Below are positions 39,601 to 51,764 of a stretch of DNA of 64,000 nt, one piece after another. Source of the stretch: Phascolomyces articulosus (taxonomy: Eukaryota > Mucoromycota > Mucoromycetes > Mucorales > Lichtheimiaceae); NCBI GenBank assembly GCA_025677815.1, contig JAIXMP010000006.1:434001-498000 (forward strand), in the 5' to 3' direction. The notes under the pieces were generated by a model. It searched no databases, had not been told where the DNA came from, and worked only from the letters and a program-made list of their open reading frames with translations. Position 1 is the first letter of the stretch. Each line of letters begins with the position of its first letter. The position numbers were made by a program, and so were the translations under genes.

Positions 39601-41438
39601 GTCAAGGGTATCATGAAATTTATTCTTGAAGATACCGAAGAAGCTCGTTCGGATAAGGAAAAGTATCCTCGTGCTTTGAACGTTATTGAAGGTCCTTTGA
39701 TGGATGGTATGAATGTAGTTGGTGATCTTTTTGGTAAGGGTAAAATGTTTTTGCCTCAAGTTATTCGTTCTGCTCGGTAAGTTCTTTTTTTTTTTTTTTT
39801 AAAAAAAAAAAAGGGTTGGATAGAAAGAGATAGAAAGAAAGAATAGTAGAACTTATATATTTTGGATGCTACAGTGTCATGAAAAAGGCTGTTGCTCATT
39901 TGGTCGAACATATCAAGGTTGAAAAGGAACAAGATATGGCCGCCAGCGGTGAAACCGAAGCCAGAGGTAACGGTACCATTGTTATGGCCACTGTCAAGGG
40001 TGACGTGCACGACATTGGTAAAAACATTACTGGTGTCGTATTGGGTTGTAACAATTACCGTGTGGTTGATTTGGGTGTCATGGTTCCCGTGGAAAAGATC
40101 ATTGAAGCTGCCATTGCCGAAAAGGCCGATCTTGTGGGTATGTCTGGTTTGATTACCCCCTCGTTGGATGAAATGGTCAACAATGCTAAGGAGTTCCAAA
40201 AGGCTGGTCTCAAGATTCCAATCATGATTGGTGGTGCTACTACCAGTAAGATGCATACAGCTGTCAAGATTGCACCTCAATATGATGCCCCTGCTGTCTA
40301 TGTATTGGACGCCTCACGTAGTGTACCTGTCGCTGCTGCCTTGATCAGTGATGATCAACGTGAAGATTTCTTTGAAGATATCAAAGAAGAATATGCTGAA
40401 TTGCGTGAAGAATACTATGAAGGTTTGGAAGAAAAACGTATCTTGACCATCAAGGCTGCCCGTGAAAAGAAACTTCAAATCGATTGGGGATTAAATCCAC
40501 CTGTAGAAAAGCCAAAGTTCTTGGGTACCAAGGTGTATGAAAACTTCCCATTGGAGAAATTGATCAGCCATATTGATTGGAATCCTTTCTTCCAAGTCTT
40601 CCAGTTGCGTGGTCGCTATCCTAACCGTGGTTATCCCAAGATCTTTGACGACAAGGCCGTCGGTCCTGAAGCCAAACGTGTCTTTGAAGATGCTCAAGCC
40701 ATGCTCAAGGACATTGTTACCAACAAGAAATTGCGTGCCAATGGTATCATTGGTTTCTACCCTGCCAATAGCAATGGTGATGATATTGAAATCTATGAAG
40801 ATGAAGCTCGTGACAAGGTCAAGGGTACTTACTATGGTTTGCGTCAACAATCTGAAAAGGAAACCGATGAACCTTACTACTGTTTGTCCGATTTCGTCGC
40901 CCCCAAGGAATCTGGCAAGGCCGATTACTTGGGTATGTTTGCTGTCAGCACTGGTTTTGGCTGTGATGAGATGGTCAAGATATTCGAAGCCGATCATGAC
41001 GATTATTCCAGTATTATGGTCAAGGCCATTGCCGATCGTTTCGCCGAGGCTTTCGCTGAATGGTTGCATGAAGAAGTCCGTAGAGAAGAATGGGGTTATG
41101 CTTCCGAAGAAAAGATGAGCTCGGCTGATATGTTTGCTGTACGATATCAAGGTATTCGTCCTGCCCCTGGTTATCCTTCTCAACCTGATCACACTGAAAA
41201 ATTGACCATGTGGGAAATCGATGATATTGCTGGCAAGACTGGTATTGTCCTTACTGACTCTTTGGCTATGGAACCTGCTTCTAGTGTCTCTGGTCTTTAT
41301 TTTGCTCATCCTGAAAGCAAGTACTTTGCTGTGGGTAAGATCGATAAGGATCAAATCGAAGATTATGCTGCCCGTAAGAAGATGGATGTTGCTCAAGTCG
41401 AGAAATGGCTTGGTACCATTTTGGCTTATGATGCTTAA
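36653..41438 (+). CDS. Cobalamin-dependent methionine synthase
   Basis: MetH-type enzyme: transfers methyl from 5-methyltetrahydrofolate to homocysteine through methylcobalamin. Ten exons: 36653-36665, 36782-36889, 36998-37233, 37362-37618, 37705-37921, 38023-38154, 38332-38829, 38943-39028, 39147-39776 and 39875-41438; 1246 residues, full MetH length. All four modules are intact. The homocysteine domain has LNCALG and [11 protein letters not shown] zinc cysteines (about 310-320). The pterin domain has [14 protein letters not shown]. The B12 module has a cap and [10 protein letters not shown], whose histidine near 771 is the lower cobalt ligand, plus [11 protein letters not shown]. The C-terminal AdoMet reactivation domain has [15 protein letters not shown]. 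The first exon is 13 nt and supplies the ATG; the second exon alone would begin without one. There is no transit peptide. Confidence 0.96.
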
Positions 41439-41618
41439 ATAATATTGGAGTTTATTTTGTTTCCTTTCTCTCTCCCGCCCCACATTCTATTCACAACCTT
41501 TTCCGCCTTTATAATTCACACCCGTTTTTTTATTTGTTCTTCACACACCGTTTTTTCTACCTATATTTTTTTATATATTCTTTTTTCTGTTGTACCTTTT
41601 AGAAAAAAAAAAGTAATC

Positions 41619-42110
41619 ATGGATGACGTTCGATTCCCTTTGAATAATAAACAAGCCGCATGTAATGTGCATGGCCATCATACTGAAATTCTTGTTACTG
41701 GATTTGCTGACAAGATCTTTATTGTTGTCACGCAATATGGTAGAATTGGTAGTTTGGTAATTCTTAAAGTTTTATAGGTGTCTCCTCCATATTCACGAAA
41801 ATAGAAAACTGACGCGTCAACACGATTGTAATAGATTAAAACGACGGTCGACATTGCGCCTCACTTGGCTAGTAATCCAGGTGCTGTACCTACTACTTCA
41901 CAGTTTTTATTTGGTGAATCTACGGGCAGTCAAAGTGATCTTTACATGTTATACGCGTCATCGATCTCACAAACAATCGCTGCCATGAATCCACACGAAC
42001 AACGACCCGTCATATTAGGTATTGCATTAAAACCAGTAGAAGATATGGCACAACAGCGTCAAGTATTTGATCAAGTCATTGATAAAGTGATGGCTTGTCC
42101 AGTATGGTAA
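41619..42110 (+). CDS. Proteasome assembly chaperone 3-like protein
   Basis: A small protein of 137 residues in two exons (41619-41756 and 41835-42110). The N-terminal HTEILVTGFADKIFIVVTQYGRIGSL segment, with its alternating hydrophobic strands, matches the PSMG3/PAC3 family, which acts with PAC4 in building the 20S proteasome alpha ring. The central loop (GAVPTTSQFLFG) and the C-terminal part GIALKPVEDMAQQRQVFDQV are consistent in length and order with the family. It lies 180 bp after methionine synthase on the same strand and converges on the helicase gene 84 bp downstream. Confidence 0.8.
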
Positions 42111-42194
42111 AAAATATATAATCCATATGTAATAAATTAAAAAAAAAAGTTGTAATAATAGTAGTAATAGTAGTAGCTATGATACATTGTATAT

Positions 42195-44481
42195 TTATTC
42201 ATCTTGATCCATATCCCCAGCAAACATCTCATCAAACATTTCTTGATTCATTCGACCTCGTTTGACTTTCTTTGCCATTCTTTCTTCCTTTGCTAATTCA
42301 TCCCAATCATCTTGATCATCTTCATTATCTTTATCATCCACCACGTCTTCTTGTTTTCGTTTTTTCAAAAATTCCTTTTTACGATCTTTCTTGGTCCTTC
42401 GTTCTACTTTACGTGCTTTTGCATCTCGTTTTCCGGACCATGCTTCATTAGATCTAATCATGATATACACACACGCAAAAATAAAGAATCACCTTTAAGA
42501 ATAGAATCACCAATAGATAGATCCATCACAAATATGGAAAGAAAATACTTACTTTTTCGGTTTCACTGAATTCTGCGGTTTTTGTGGTTTTGCCATTTCA
42601 CGTTGTCGTTTTGCTTCTCTGTTCTTATCCAAATATTTATATGTTGCCCAATCCATTTCTTCTGGTGTAAATGTAATTTCTTTTGCATCTCTGAGTTCCG
42701 GCATTTTGGGTAATTTTAATAATCCATAGCCCGTTGCAGCACGACCCAAATCTTGATCCTTTATCCGAAAGATATAGCTGGCTTCATGCTTGGAATAAGA
42801 GCGTACCCAAGAGACAAAGGCTTTCATACCTCGATCATGTAAATCTCGATCCACCTTGACAATGTCCCGGAGGGATTGAACAAAAGTATCTACATGACTA
42901 TCATCACTATCGACACGTTCTGAGACAATCTTTTCTTCTCCCATCTCGGGATCTGTTTCTTTGTGTTGATTATCAACTGTTGTATGATCAGCCAAACGGT
43001 AGTTGCCACGCATCATGGGTACTTTACGTAGTTTTAAAAAGTCAACATAAACTTCTTCTCGTCCACGACATAAAAAGACGGTCGCTCGTCCTTGACGGCC
43101 TGCACGGGCTGCACGACCTGCACGATGAGCAAATGCCTTGGGGTCTTGTGGTGGATCTACCTGGACTACATAATCCACATCAGGGATATCCAAACCACGC
43201 GATGCAACATCTGTACACAATAAAATGGCAGGTGCAGAGGGTGGCAACTGAGTGAAACTTGTATAAGTCGCCGTACGTCGTTTAGTATCCATTTGTCCAT
43301 GCAAAGAAAACACTTGCATTTGTTGTTTTAATAATTTGCTCAATAACTTGTAAAAATAATCCACACAAGCACACGTCGCTACATAGACAATAAATTTACG
43401 TGCACCTCCGTCTTGTTCAGGTTGGCTGATTTCATGTTTCAACAAACGCACCAGTTGTAATAATTTCTGATCTGGATCGCACACGATATAATTGATATGT
43501 AATGTACTGGGTGTGCGTTGTTGTTGTTGATGATGGGTCAAGTCTTGGACTTTGACAACAATACGAACTGGGTTACGAAGACCGGCTCGTACAAGTTCGG
43601 AAATGGCATCGGTCATGGTAGCTGAAAAGAGACCTGTACGTCTTTGTTTGGGTAATTGAGCTATAATACTACTAAGTTGTTGTGAAAACCCCATATCCAA
43701 TAATCGATCAGCTTCATCCATCACAAGCACTTCAAGTTCTTTGGTATTCACCAATTTGCCACTCTTTAATAATTCTTCCAAACGACCTGGTGTACCGACT
43801 AATATACGAGGTTCGGTTTTATGGAATCGTTCAATGTCTTTAGAAAGCGTTGTTGTACCGCCAATAAATAATCCAACGGTCAATTGATCTTTTTGTGGAT
43901 GGTCGCGTGTAAACAAGTCAAAGACAGAATGGATTTGTTGTGCTAATTCACTATTTAAATGCGTATCCTTAAATGTTAGTTCTATCATTCCCTTTTTGTG
44001 TGTCCCCTTTCTCCTCATCGTTTTCTTACCGAGTTGGTGTAATCACAACAGCGCCAATTTGGTTCTTTTTTAATGGATCTTCTCGTCGTAAAAGTTTTTC
44101 TATGATAGGAATCACAAATGCAAGTGTTTTCCCTGAACCAGTAACTGCCTTTTACATAATAAAAATAAGCTTTCTTTTTCCAATATATCCCAAAATAATT
44201 TATTTCGCTTTATCTATTTATTACCTCGACAACCACGTCCTTGTTTTTCATGAATAACGGTATAGCACCTGCCTGCACAGGTGTCATGGTGTCAAATCCC
44301 ATGGTCGAAAGGGTATCCAAACTATATTATTGTATTTCTGGAAATATTAGAGCCAATGGTTTTTTATTTTCGAGAATCAAATAGGGATCGTGTCTGTTTT
44401 TTCGTGTTCATACATTTCATTACTTAATGGAGTTTCTAAGGTGCTCCAGGCACCAGCGGCATTAGGAGCAGCTGTTGTCAT
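42195..44481 (-). CDS. SPB4: DEAD-box RNA helicase of the SPB4/DDX55 family
   Basis: ATP-dependent RNA helicase for 60S ribosomal subunit maturation in the nucleolus. Exons on the minus strand: 44414-44481, 44225-44321, 44030-44148, 42553-43950 and 42195-42453; 646 residues. Motifs in order: Q-motif region [15 protein letters not shown], motif [12 protein letters not shown], Ia [35 protein letters not shown], then [27 protein letters not shown] and [10 protein letters not shown]. The C-terminal family part has [20 protein letters not shown], the signature that separates Spb4 from other DEAD-box proteins, then a lysine-rich tail and an acidic end. The first intron uses the GTATGA donor at 44413; a nearer GTAATG would break the frame. 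Confidence 0.93.
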
Positions 44482-44650
44482 TAATGATCGATTGAGATTA
44501 TTAAAAAAAAAGTTAAAAAAAGTGAAGGAGGGAGAGGGGAGCTAATACCAATTTTAGATAGAATAAGCCACCTTTAAAACATGTGCTCTCATATCTCGCA
44601 TGAATTATAATCAATTCCGACATAGCAATAAAAAGTAACATTTTGTTTAA

Positions 44651-44666
44651 TCATTTATGTTTTTTC

Positions 44667-44706
<40 letters not shown>

Positions 44707-45857
44707 CCAATGATTCATATATCCAATGAGGTAACTCCACTTCATTCTTTTCTAATGGATAAGGTACATTAGGACATTCTTTATAGCAATCCCTTAATCG
44801 AGACTGGAATTCACAAAGTTTTTCAATATACATCCGTGCATCAGTGGATATTCCCTGTTCTATCGTCGTAATATGATTCAATAAATTTAAAAGTGTTGCT
44901 AGTTGTGGTTCCAAGTGAGGGGGTGCATAGCGTTTTAATACATCTACGCGTCCATAGAGATTATAAAAATAGTTGCCTGGGAAATTGGATTTTCTTTCAT
45001 GAGGGATGATTCTTGGTGTGTCATCATGGTCTGGATCATCGTCATCATCATCTATTTCCATGGTATTGGTATGCTCTTTTTCGGTCTTATTGTTATCGTC
45101 GTCATTATGGTGACTACTGATATCGTAACTGAATTGTCGTCGACAGCGTTTAAATGTGTTTCTGCCTCCATTTTCCATCTCTGTATCCGAATTATCAGGG
45201 GAATTGGACCAAGATCGTCGTCGTGATTGTAGTAGTAAACTTTTTTTTCTACTGTCTCGTATATATCTATCATATTCGTCTTCATCCACTTCTGAATCGT
45301 GATCGACTGCACTATCATATTCCTCTTTTTCTTCTTCATCGTCATCAAAATAGTGTTGTTTTGATATTAAATTTCCGAGTGGTGCTGTTTCAGTATACTT
45401 TGTTGCTAATCTTTGCCGAGGCGAAGATATTTCTGTTGCTGCTGCTGTGGATACTAGGGATGATGAGAATGATTGTGATCTTTCTATTTGATTGACAATG
45501 ATAACAGGTTGATTCATTCCTTCCAATTTTTCAATATAAATTCCTATATATGATTATCATTCATAACGATATATAGCTTGATATTAGAAACTCTTTTACT
45601 TGTCATTCATAATGATTTATTTTTTAGTATTTTAGCTTAATCATAATAAAGTAAAAAAAAAAAAAAAAGAAACCTTTAAAGTCCACCATGGACATTTCGG
45701 ATATTCGTAACTCACTTAGAGTAGCTCTTAACTTGGGTTCCTCTACTACACATGTAAAGGTGGTTGTTCCTGCTCGTATATTAAATTTGATATATCCTTC
45801 ATCATGTAACGATGGTTTACTTTTTACAATAGCATTTGAAAAAGATACTTCTGTCAT
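44651..45857 (-). CDS. Acidic, asparagine-tailed protein of unknown function
   Basis: Two exons on the minus strand (45674-45857 and 44651-45543) give 358 residues. The first exon encodes a compact beta-rich-looking start (FNIRAGTTTFTCVVEEPKLR, ATLSELRISEMSMVDF). The middle is disordered and strongly acidic with basic patches (EEYDSAVDHDSEVDEDEYD, SRRRSWSNSP). A probable helical C-terminal domain follows (YGRVDVLKRYAPPHLEPQL, DARMYIEKLCEFQSRLRDC). The protein ends with an asparagine run encoded by an ATT/AAT microsatellite (44667-44706) and KKKHK. The intron donor is GTTTCT, weak but the only one that joins the frames; the poly-T after it fits. I do not recognise the family. The gene lies 170 bp upstream of SPB4 on the same strand. 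Confidence 0.7.
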
Positions 45858-47167
45858 AATTATAATAAGAGATATATGAGTAATAAAAAAATTTATAGAG
45901 AAAGTAATAATAATTTAGGGAAGAAAAAGGAAAAAAACAAATTGGAAGAGAGGTATTATGAATGCTATTAATAGATTGTTGTCAATTAGGTATTAAGTAA
46001 ATAAAAACAATAGTTCTAGTGAATTTAATATGTAAGTTGTTGCCATTGTTTATCGATACATAGAATTTTTTTTCTTTTTGCGTACTATTAATAATAACAA
46101 AGAATATAAAAAAAAACGTGATATTTTTATTTTATACCAAGTTTAATATATGTGTATCATTGTTTTTATTGATAAAGATTGCATTAAACAGCACAAAGAG
46201 GACAAGGGACACACTTCTCTTTGTTTTTGAATAGGAATATACAAGGGATCGGTGAGTACAGCGGATTTTTTCCCTTTTATGCTTGTGGAGGACACGACTA
46301 CCGACTGCTAAAGATTTGCATAGTCTGTGTTTTACCCTATTCTCGAATTGACAAATTATATTGCGGTGTGATCCTTTTTGCTAATAGTAATAAAGGACCA
46401 AAACCATATAATAACTTATCTCTCTTTTGGTAAAGTATGTTATTGTTTTTTGTTTATGCCAATAGATTTCATGGATAGTATAAAGCAAAAAACAAGGATC
46501 TTTTTTTTTTAAAAAAAAAAGAATGGTATATCACAAAAGAATGCAAACCAAGCACTGGATATTTTCGATAGACAGAAGAATACAACACAAATATCATAGA
46601 TGTCTGACTAGCAATATGTAAAGTGTGTAGCTTTTATTGTTCTTCAAAACAATTGAATTTTCCCTAATAATTCTCTTCTGAATAACAAAAAATTATACCT
46701 ATACAATAGTACATATTCTTGGTAAAGATGACGTTATAGTAACAAAACCATAGATGTAAAACTCGCCGTTTATATATTATGTGGTTCTTAATATCTGTAC
46801 CATCTAGAAGAAGCATATTGTAATGGAAAGATGCTTATCCTGTTCGTAATAATTCCTGCTTTTGTATAATCCGATCAGCTATATTGTGATTTCATTCAGC
46901 TTCCCCCCTTCTAATGATGTACGTAGTAACCGAAAATATTTATTTTACTTTGCTAATAACTACCTTGCATTATTAGAATTATTACTTTTAAAAACTGCGG
47001 TTTTATATAGTAGCTGTGACTGAATTTATATTTGAGTTCGAAGCCGAAAAAGATCCAACTTGAACTTTTAGTATTCAAGTCGTTAGTGTCTTGAAGCGCG
47101 ACATTCAACTTTTTTTTTTTTTTCAACATTCTCGTTTTTCTCTTTCTATACTGAATTCGATCGCACC
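45858..47167. other. Intergenic between divergent genes
   Basis: This 1.3 kb AT-rich spacer lies between the acidic unknown gene and SF3B2, with poly-T and poly-A runs at about 46500-46520 and a poly-T run at 47110-47124 just before SF3B2. An open frame at 46221-46433 has no supporting motif. Confidence 0.5.
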
Positions 47168-49986
47168 ATGGCAGAGGAAAATAATGCAGCTGTAGCAATA
47201 GAAAAAACTAATGGTGCAGCACAAAAAAATAATGCTACTCGTCAACGAAGGCGAAAGAAATCAAAAAAACAACGTGAACAAGAACAGGCTGAATGGCGAA
47301 AAGTAACATTTCACTCTTTTTTTTTATTTATGAATCCTTTCTATTTTTTTTTATAATTGTCACTCATGCCATGCCATTGGATTTTATTCTTTAGGAATTC
47401 GATAGTCGAAGTTCAAAAAGGGACGAATCATTACATGATGTTGAAATCGAATACGTGACTCAAGGTGTAGATGCAGATACGTTGAAAAATCTGGAATCAT
47501 TTTCCAATGCAGACGAAAACGTACTTGAACAGATCTCTCAAGTGTTTAAACATTATCAAATCAGTAATGACGCAGAAGAAGTATGTAGGATGGAATATAT
47601 AAAAAAAAGTAGACTCGACCTCATCGAAGCAATCCTTGTGATGCACCAACTGAAAAAATAAAAACTTACCATGAATATTGTATATATGTGTGTGTGTGTG
47701 TTTTTTAGGCCAGCGATCAAAAAGAAGAAACGGCAGGTCAACATGATTCTGAACAAGCAACAGCGACAGGTGCTCATGACGACGATCACGATTCTGAAAA
47801 CGATGACGAAAATAATCAATCCGATCTACCAATGTCAAAAAAGAAACTTAAAAAACTTCAACGGTTAGATGTGGCAGAATTGAAACAATTGGTGAAAAAA
47901 CCAGAAGCTGTCGAGGTAAATACACATGTCACTACAGGAATGATAAAGGGGAAGGATAAGATGATTCGAGAATAGAAAAGATCTCTAATAATAGTCCTTT
48001 TGATTTTATTTTTAGTGGTGGGATGTGACAGCTGCAGATCCAAAACTTTTAGTAAATTTGAAATCATATCGTAATACGGTACCTGTACCAGCACATTGGA
48101 GTCAAAAACGAAAATATTTACAAGGAAAACGTGGTATTGAAAAACCACCATGGGAATTACCTGGTAATGTTATACAATTTTGATTTCAAGAAAATAAAAA
48201 GCAGAGTGAATGAATAGAGAAACTTGACGTTTTTGTATTATTTTCATTATAGACTTCATTAAGGATACTGGTATTATGGAAATGCGAGACGCAGTAAAAG
48301 AAAAAGAAGATGCAGCCAAACTTAAATCCAAGACACGCGATCGTGTAGCACCAAAAATGGGTAAACTAGACATCGATTATCAAAAATTACATGATGCATT
48401 CTTTCGATTCCAATCAAAGCCAAAGGTCACTATGCATGGTGAATTGTAAGTGGCATCATATTTTTTGTGTAGTTCTTCTCCTCCCGCCCCCCGCTCCTTC
48501 ATTTCCTCCTCCACTTCTTCATCCCCATCCATCTTCTCCCTTCCTCGGTAGAATCTCTAAATGAAGAGAAGCAAAAATGACAAGTGTGAGAAATGGATAA
48601 AAGTGGTTAACTAAACAATGATATACCATGGCAACACATTATCCCTATGTGTTGTATCTGGGCAACTCTCATCTTTTCTTTTTTAAAAAAAATAGATATT
48701 ATGAAGGAAAAGAATTTGAAACAAAACTCAAAGAAAAGAAACCTGGTCATTTATCGGATGAACTAAAAATTGCATTGAATATGCCACCTTTGGCACCACC
48801 ACCATGGTTAATCAACATGCAACGGTATGGCCCACCTCCAAGTTATCCTACTTTGAAGATTGCTGGTTTAAATTCACCGATACCCGAAGGTGCTCAGTGG
48901 GGTTACCATCCAGGCGGTTGGGGTAGACCACCTGTGGATGAGGTAAGAAAAAAATAGAGAGAATTGGCATTTATGCAAAATGAAAAAGGGGGTTGGAAAA
49001 AAAGGCCGTGGTAAAAAACATTTAGTCATACTAATATCAACACGTGTGGCAAAATATGATGTATCTGATATATGTATTCAAAAAAAATAGTTTAATCGAC
49101 CATTATATGGTGATGTGTTTGGTGTGACCCAACAAGAAGTGGCTCCCCCAGAGGTAAAGACTTTTAACTTGGAATGATTTTATTATACCCAAATGGATGA
49201 ATGTGTGCATAACTTTATATATAAAAAATAACCCGTGATACTCAATGTTTGAATTAGATTGTGGAACCCGTAGAAAAGAACTTGTGGGGTGAATTGGAGT
49301 CCGAAGAAGGTAATTTTTTTTGACAAAACTAGTAAAAAAAATTTTGTGTGTGAAATTCTACATTTTATTAATTTTTTAATACTTACATTATAACAAATTA
49401 CCTTATATATATAGAATACGAAGAAGAAGAGGAGGAAGAGGAAGAAGAATCCGAAGAAGAGAAGGGAGAAGGCGAAGAGGAAGAAGAAACACAAGGAGAT
49501 GTACAAGAAGGTCTTGCTACACCTTCGGGTATGACCTCTGTTGCTTCTGGATTGGAAACACCCGACTTTATCGAGTTACGTAAAGAAGTACGACGCACCA
49601 CTGAAGAAGAAGATGAAGAACATCCAAGACAGTTGTATCAAGTCCTTCCTGAAGTTCAAAAGAATATTACAGGTTACATGGGCTCCCAACATGGTTACGA
49701 TATGTCTACGGTAGAGAAGAAAGGTGGCGAAGTCCCTGCTGTTCGATCATCTAAACGCAAGATGGGAGAAAATGTGGATGTGGCCATTGATCCAAGTGAA
49801 TTGGAAAGCGGTTTGGATGAATCTACTTTACGTGCTAAATTTGAAGCACAAATGAAGTCCAAATTACCCGGCGCGGATGAAGATTTGTCTGATATGTATG
49901 CCGAGCATGCTGCTAATAGACAAGCCAAGAAAATGCGATCCCAAGAGAGTAAGAAGGAAGGCAAAAAGAGGGAATTTAAGTTTTAA
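47168..49986 (+). CDS. SF3B2: Splicing factor 3B subunit 2 (SAP145/Cus1)
   Basis: Component of the U2 snRNP SF3b complex that helps anchor U2 at the branch point. Nine exons: 47168-47302, 47395-47580, 47709-47915, 48016-48163, 48253-48445, 48696-48942, 49091-49153, 49258-49309 and 49415-49986; 600 residues. After a charged N-terminus the conserved DUF382 region reads LKNLKSYRNTVPVPAHWSQK-like (here NLKSYRNTVPVPAHWSQKRK), KRGIEKPPWELPDFIKDTGI and MHGELYYEGKEFE. The PSP motif follows with NMPPLAPPPWLINMQRYGPP, SYPTLKIAGLNSPIPEG, WGYHPGGWGRPPVDE and RPLYGDVFG. An acidic Glu tract and a C-terminal domain with LYQVLPEVQKNITGYMGSQH complete it. All introns are GT-AG. Confidence 0.95.
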
Positions 49987-50140
49987 TGTGTTTTTCCTCA
50001 TCTTTGGCCATAACGTCCATTATTATTTTAATAATAAAAAAAACATAATTTTTTATTCAATATATATAAAAAAGAAACTTTGTGTATATATGTATGGTAT
50101 ATTACAATAAATGAATGGTTAATGGTGTTGTTATTATGGT

Positions 50141-51162
50141 TTAAAAAACAAGCGTTGACCCAACAAATATGCCAAAGAGTAATAGACAAATTGCCAGCTG
50201 TGTTTTTTTTTGTAATAAAAAGTGAGTAAAGAAGCAACAATGTTTGGGTTTATTCTGCTTTTTTTTATTCCCATTTACATAATTATGAATTATGATATAG
50301 TGACTTACCATTGCTTTAATAGTGAGTGGTTCGACAAGTGCATTGACCAATTCTCCATAAACTGTCATCATAATTTTGGCTCTAATAGAAAATAAACGTT
50401 GGATAAGATTTTTTTAATAATAGATTTAACACGACACAGCAACAAAAAAGCTGGAGCATTTCATATTACCTGCCAACCCCTCGAAGGTCACGATTCATAC
50501 ATGCAAACTATCGATAGATGAAATGTTAGAAATATATATACATATTCATTCTCGGTTATGATGATGGATCCTAGTGATTATACTTTACCCATTGATTACA
50601 AAAAGTACCAAAAAATGGTTGATGCCCATATAAATCACATTGATTTTCTTGATAGCTCTGAGTGCACTGAAGTTTTTCTTCTTCTAATTCTGGTTGGTTC
50701 ACAAAGTTTTTTTGTAAAAAAAAAATGACAATTTTATCTTCACGTGTCAATAGAGTGTCACTTTTTTTAACATCCAAATAGTTTGACTTCTATTGTTACA
50801 TAACCAAGAAAGAAAAGAAAAAAGAAAAAACCTTGTAAATGTTGCATGACGCGCCCGTCCATTTCTTGTTGTGATACACGTAAAATAAAGAGAATGGCGA
50901 GAATTAAAATGAATAAACCAGCGGCATGAAGTAATAATTTCAAATAACTAGAAATATAGAATAAATTAGAATTCAATTACGATGTACATATTGTTGCTCG
51001 TGTGTACCTGGAGAAAACAAGTGGAGCATGGTGTGAGAAAAAGAATGACGATCGAGATATAGCTTGTTCTGGATGTTCAGGTGGTCGTTGTAGTTGTTGT
51101 TCTTGTGGTGGTAACGACAGTTGATGACTCGTTTTACGTCGTTTACCAGACGGCTCGTGCAT
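50141..51162 (-). CDS. Brr6/Brl1-family nuclear envelope protein
   Basis: Family members are integral nuclear-envelope proteins needed for nuclear pore complex assembly and membrane lipid homeostasis in fungi. Exons on the minus strand: 51008-51162, 50832-50947, 50589-50689, 50470-50507, 50309-50381 and 50141-50197; 179 residues. A polar, glutamine-rich N-terminus precedes membrane segment 1 (LHAAGLFILILAILFIL). The lumenal part then carries the conserved cysteines in CTQSYQENQC, FGTFCNQW and FACMNRD. A region GELVNALVEPLTIKAM leads to membrane segment 2 (LAICLLLFGIFVGSTLVF) at the extreme C-terminus. The 690-831 part of the 50.7 kb intron contains an open frame; joining at 50689 instead gives the clean family sequence. 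It converges with SF3B2, 154 bp apart. Confidence 0.87.
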
Positions 51163-51764
51163 AAAAATAAATATCTATATGTCGGTCGTTTTGCGCGGTT
51201 TGGAGGAGATGGGGGGTGTGAATGTGTGTAAAAAGAAATAAATGAAGAGAAAATTCGCCATTGTATCCTATCGGCGGAAGTGAAATCGATCATTTTTTTT
51301 ATGCCCCAGATTAATTGAATGCGAGCTTTAGTTAGGATACAGGAACAATCATCATTCGATGACTCCGGATACTTTTCCGAACAAAGAAATACTATGTTAT
51401 CTCCATATTTTTTATAATAAAAATGTGGAGTAAATCAATATGGAGATGACAAAGACGATATGGTTGAAAATCTTCTTTATGTAGGACAATAAAAAAAGCC
51501 AGAGCAATGACGATGCGTTTGTTCAAAATATACTATAGAGACTTATTATGTATAGGAAACCTCGCTTTCACATGTCCGCTATTCAACTAATCTCTACATG
51601 TGATATGAGAAATGATGTCAGCTCAGTCTGACAAATTTGGTAATTTCAACCAGTTCAAATCCATTTAATATAAAAATGCTTGCCCTTTTTTCTTTCTTTC
51701 CAGGTTTTTTTTTCTCTTTACTTTCTTCTTCTTTACTTTCTTTTTATACATAAAATAATATACA
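51163..51764. promoter_or_regulatory. Divergent promoter region, Brr6-like gene and acyl-CoA oxidase
   Basis: This 602-bp spacer separates two divergently transcribed genes. TATAAAAA at 51669-51676, about 95 bp before the acyl-CoA oxidase ATG, is a good TATA box candidate. It is followed by a long CT-rich leader typical of highly expressed fungal genes. Nothing comparable is evident on the Brr6-like side. Confidence 0.55.

Noticed and set aside
39265..40280. Further antisense frames within methionine synthase
   Set aside because: They are shadows of real codons and cross the intron at 39777-39874.
40491..41483. 330-codon open frame antisense to methionine synthase
   Set aside because: It is a shadow of the strongly biased MetH coding sequence; the product has no family features while the sense strand does.
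46221..46433. 70-codon plus-strand frame in the SF3B2 upstream region
   Set aside because: It has no recognisable feature and no neighbouring exons with proper splice sites.
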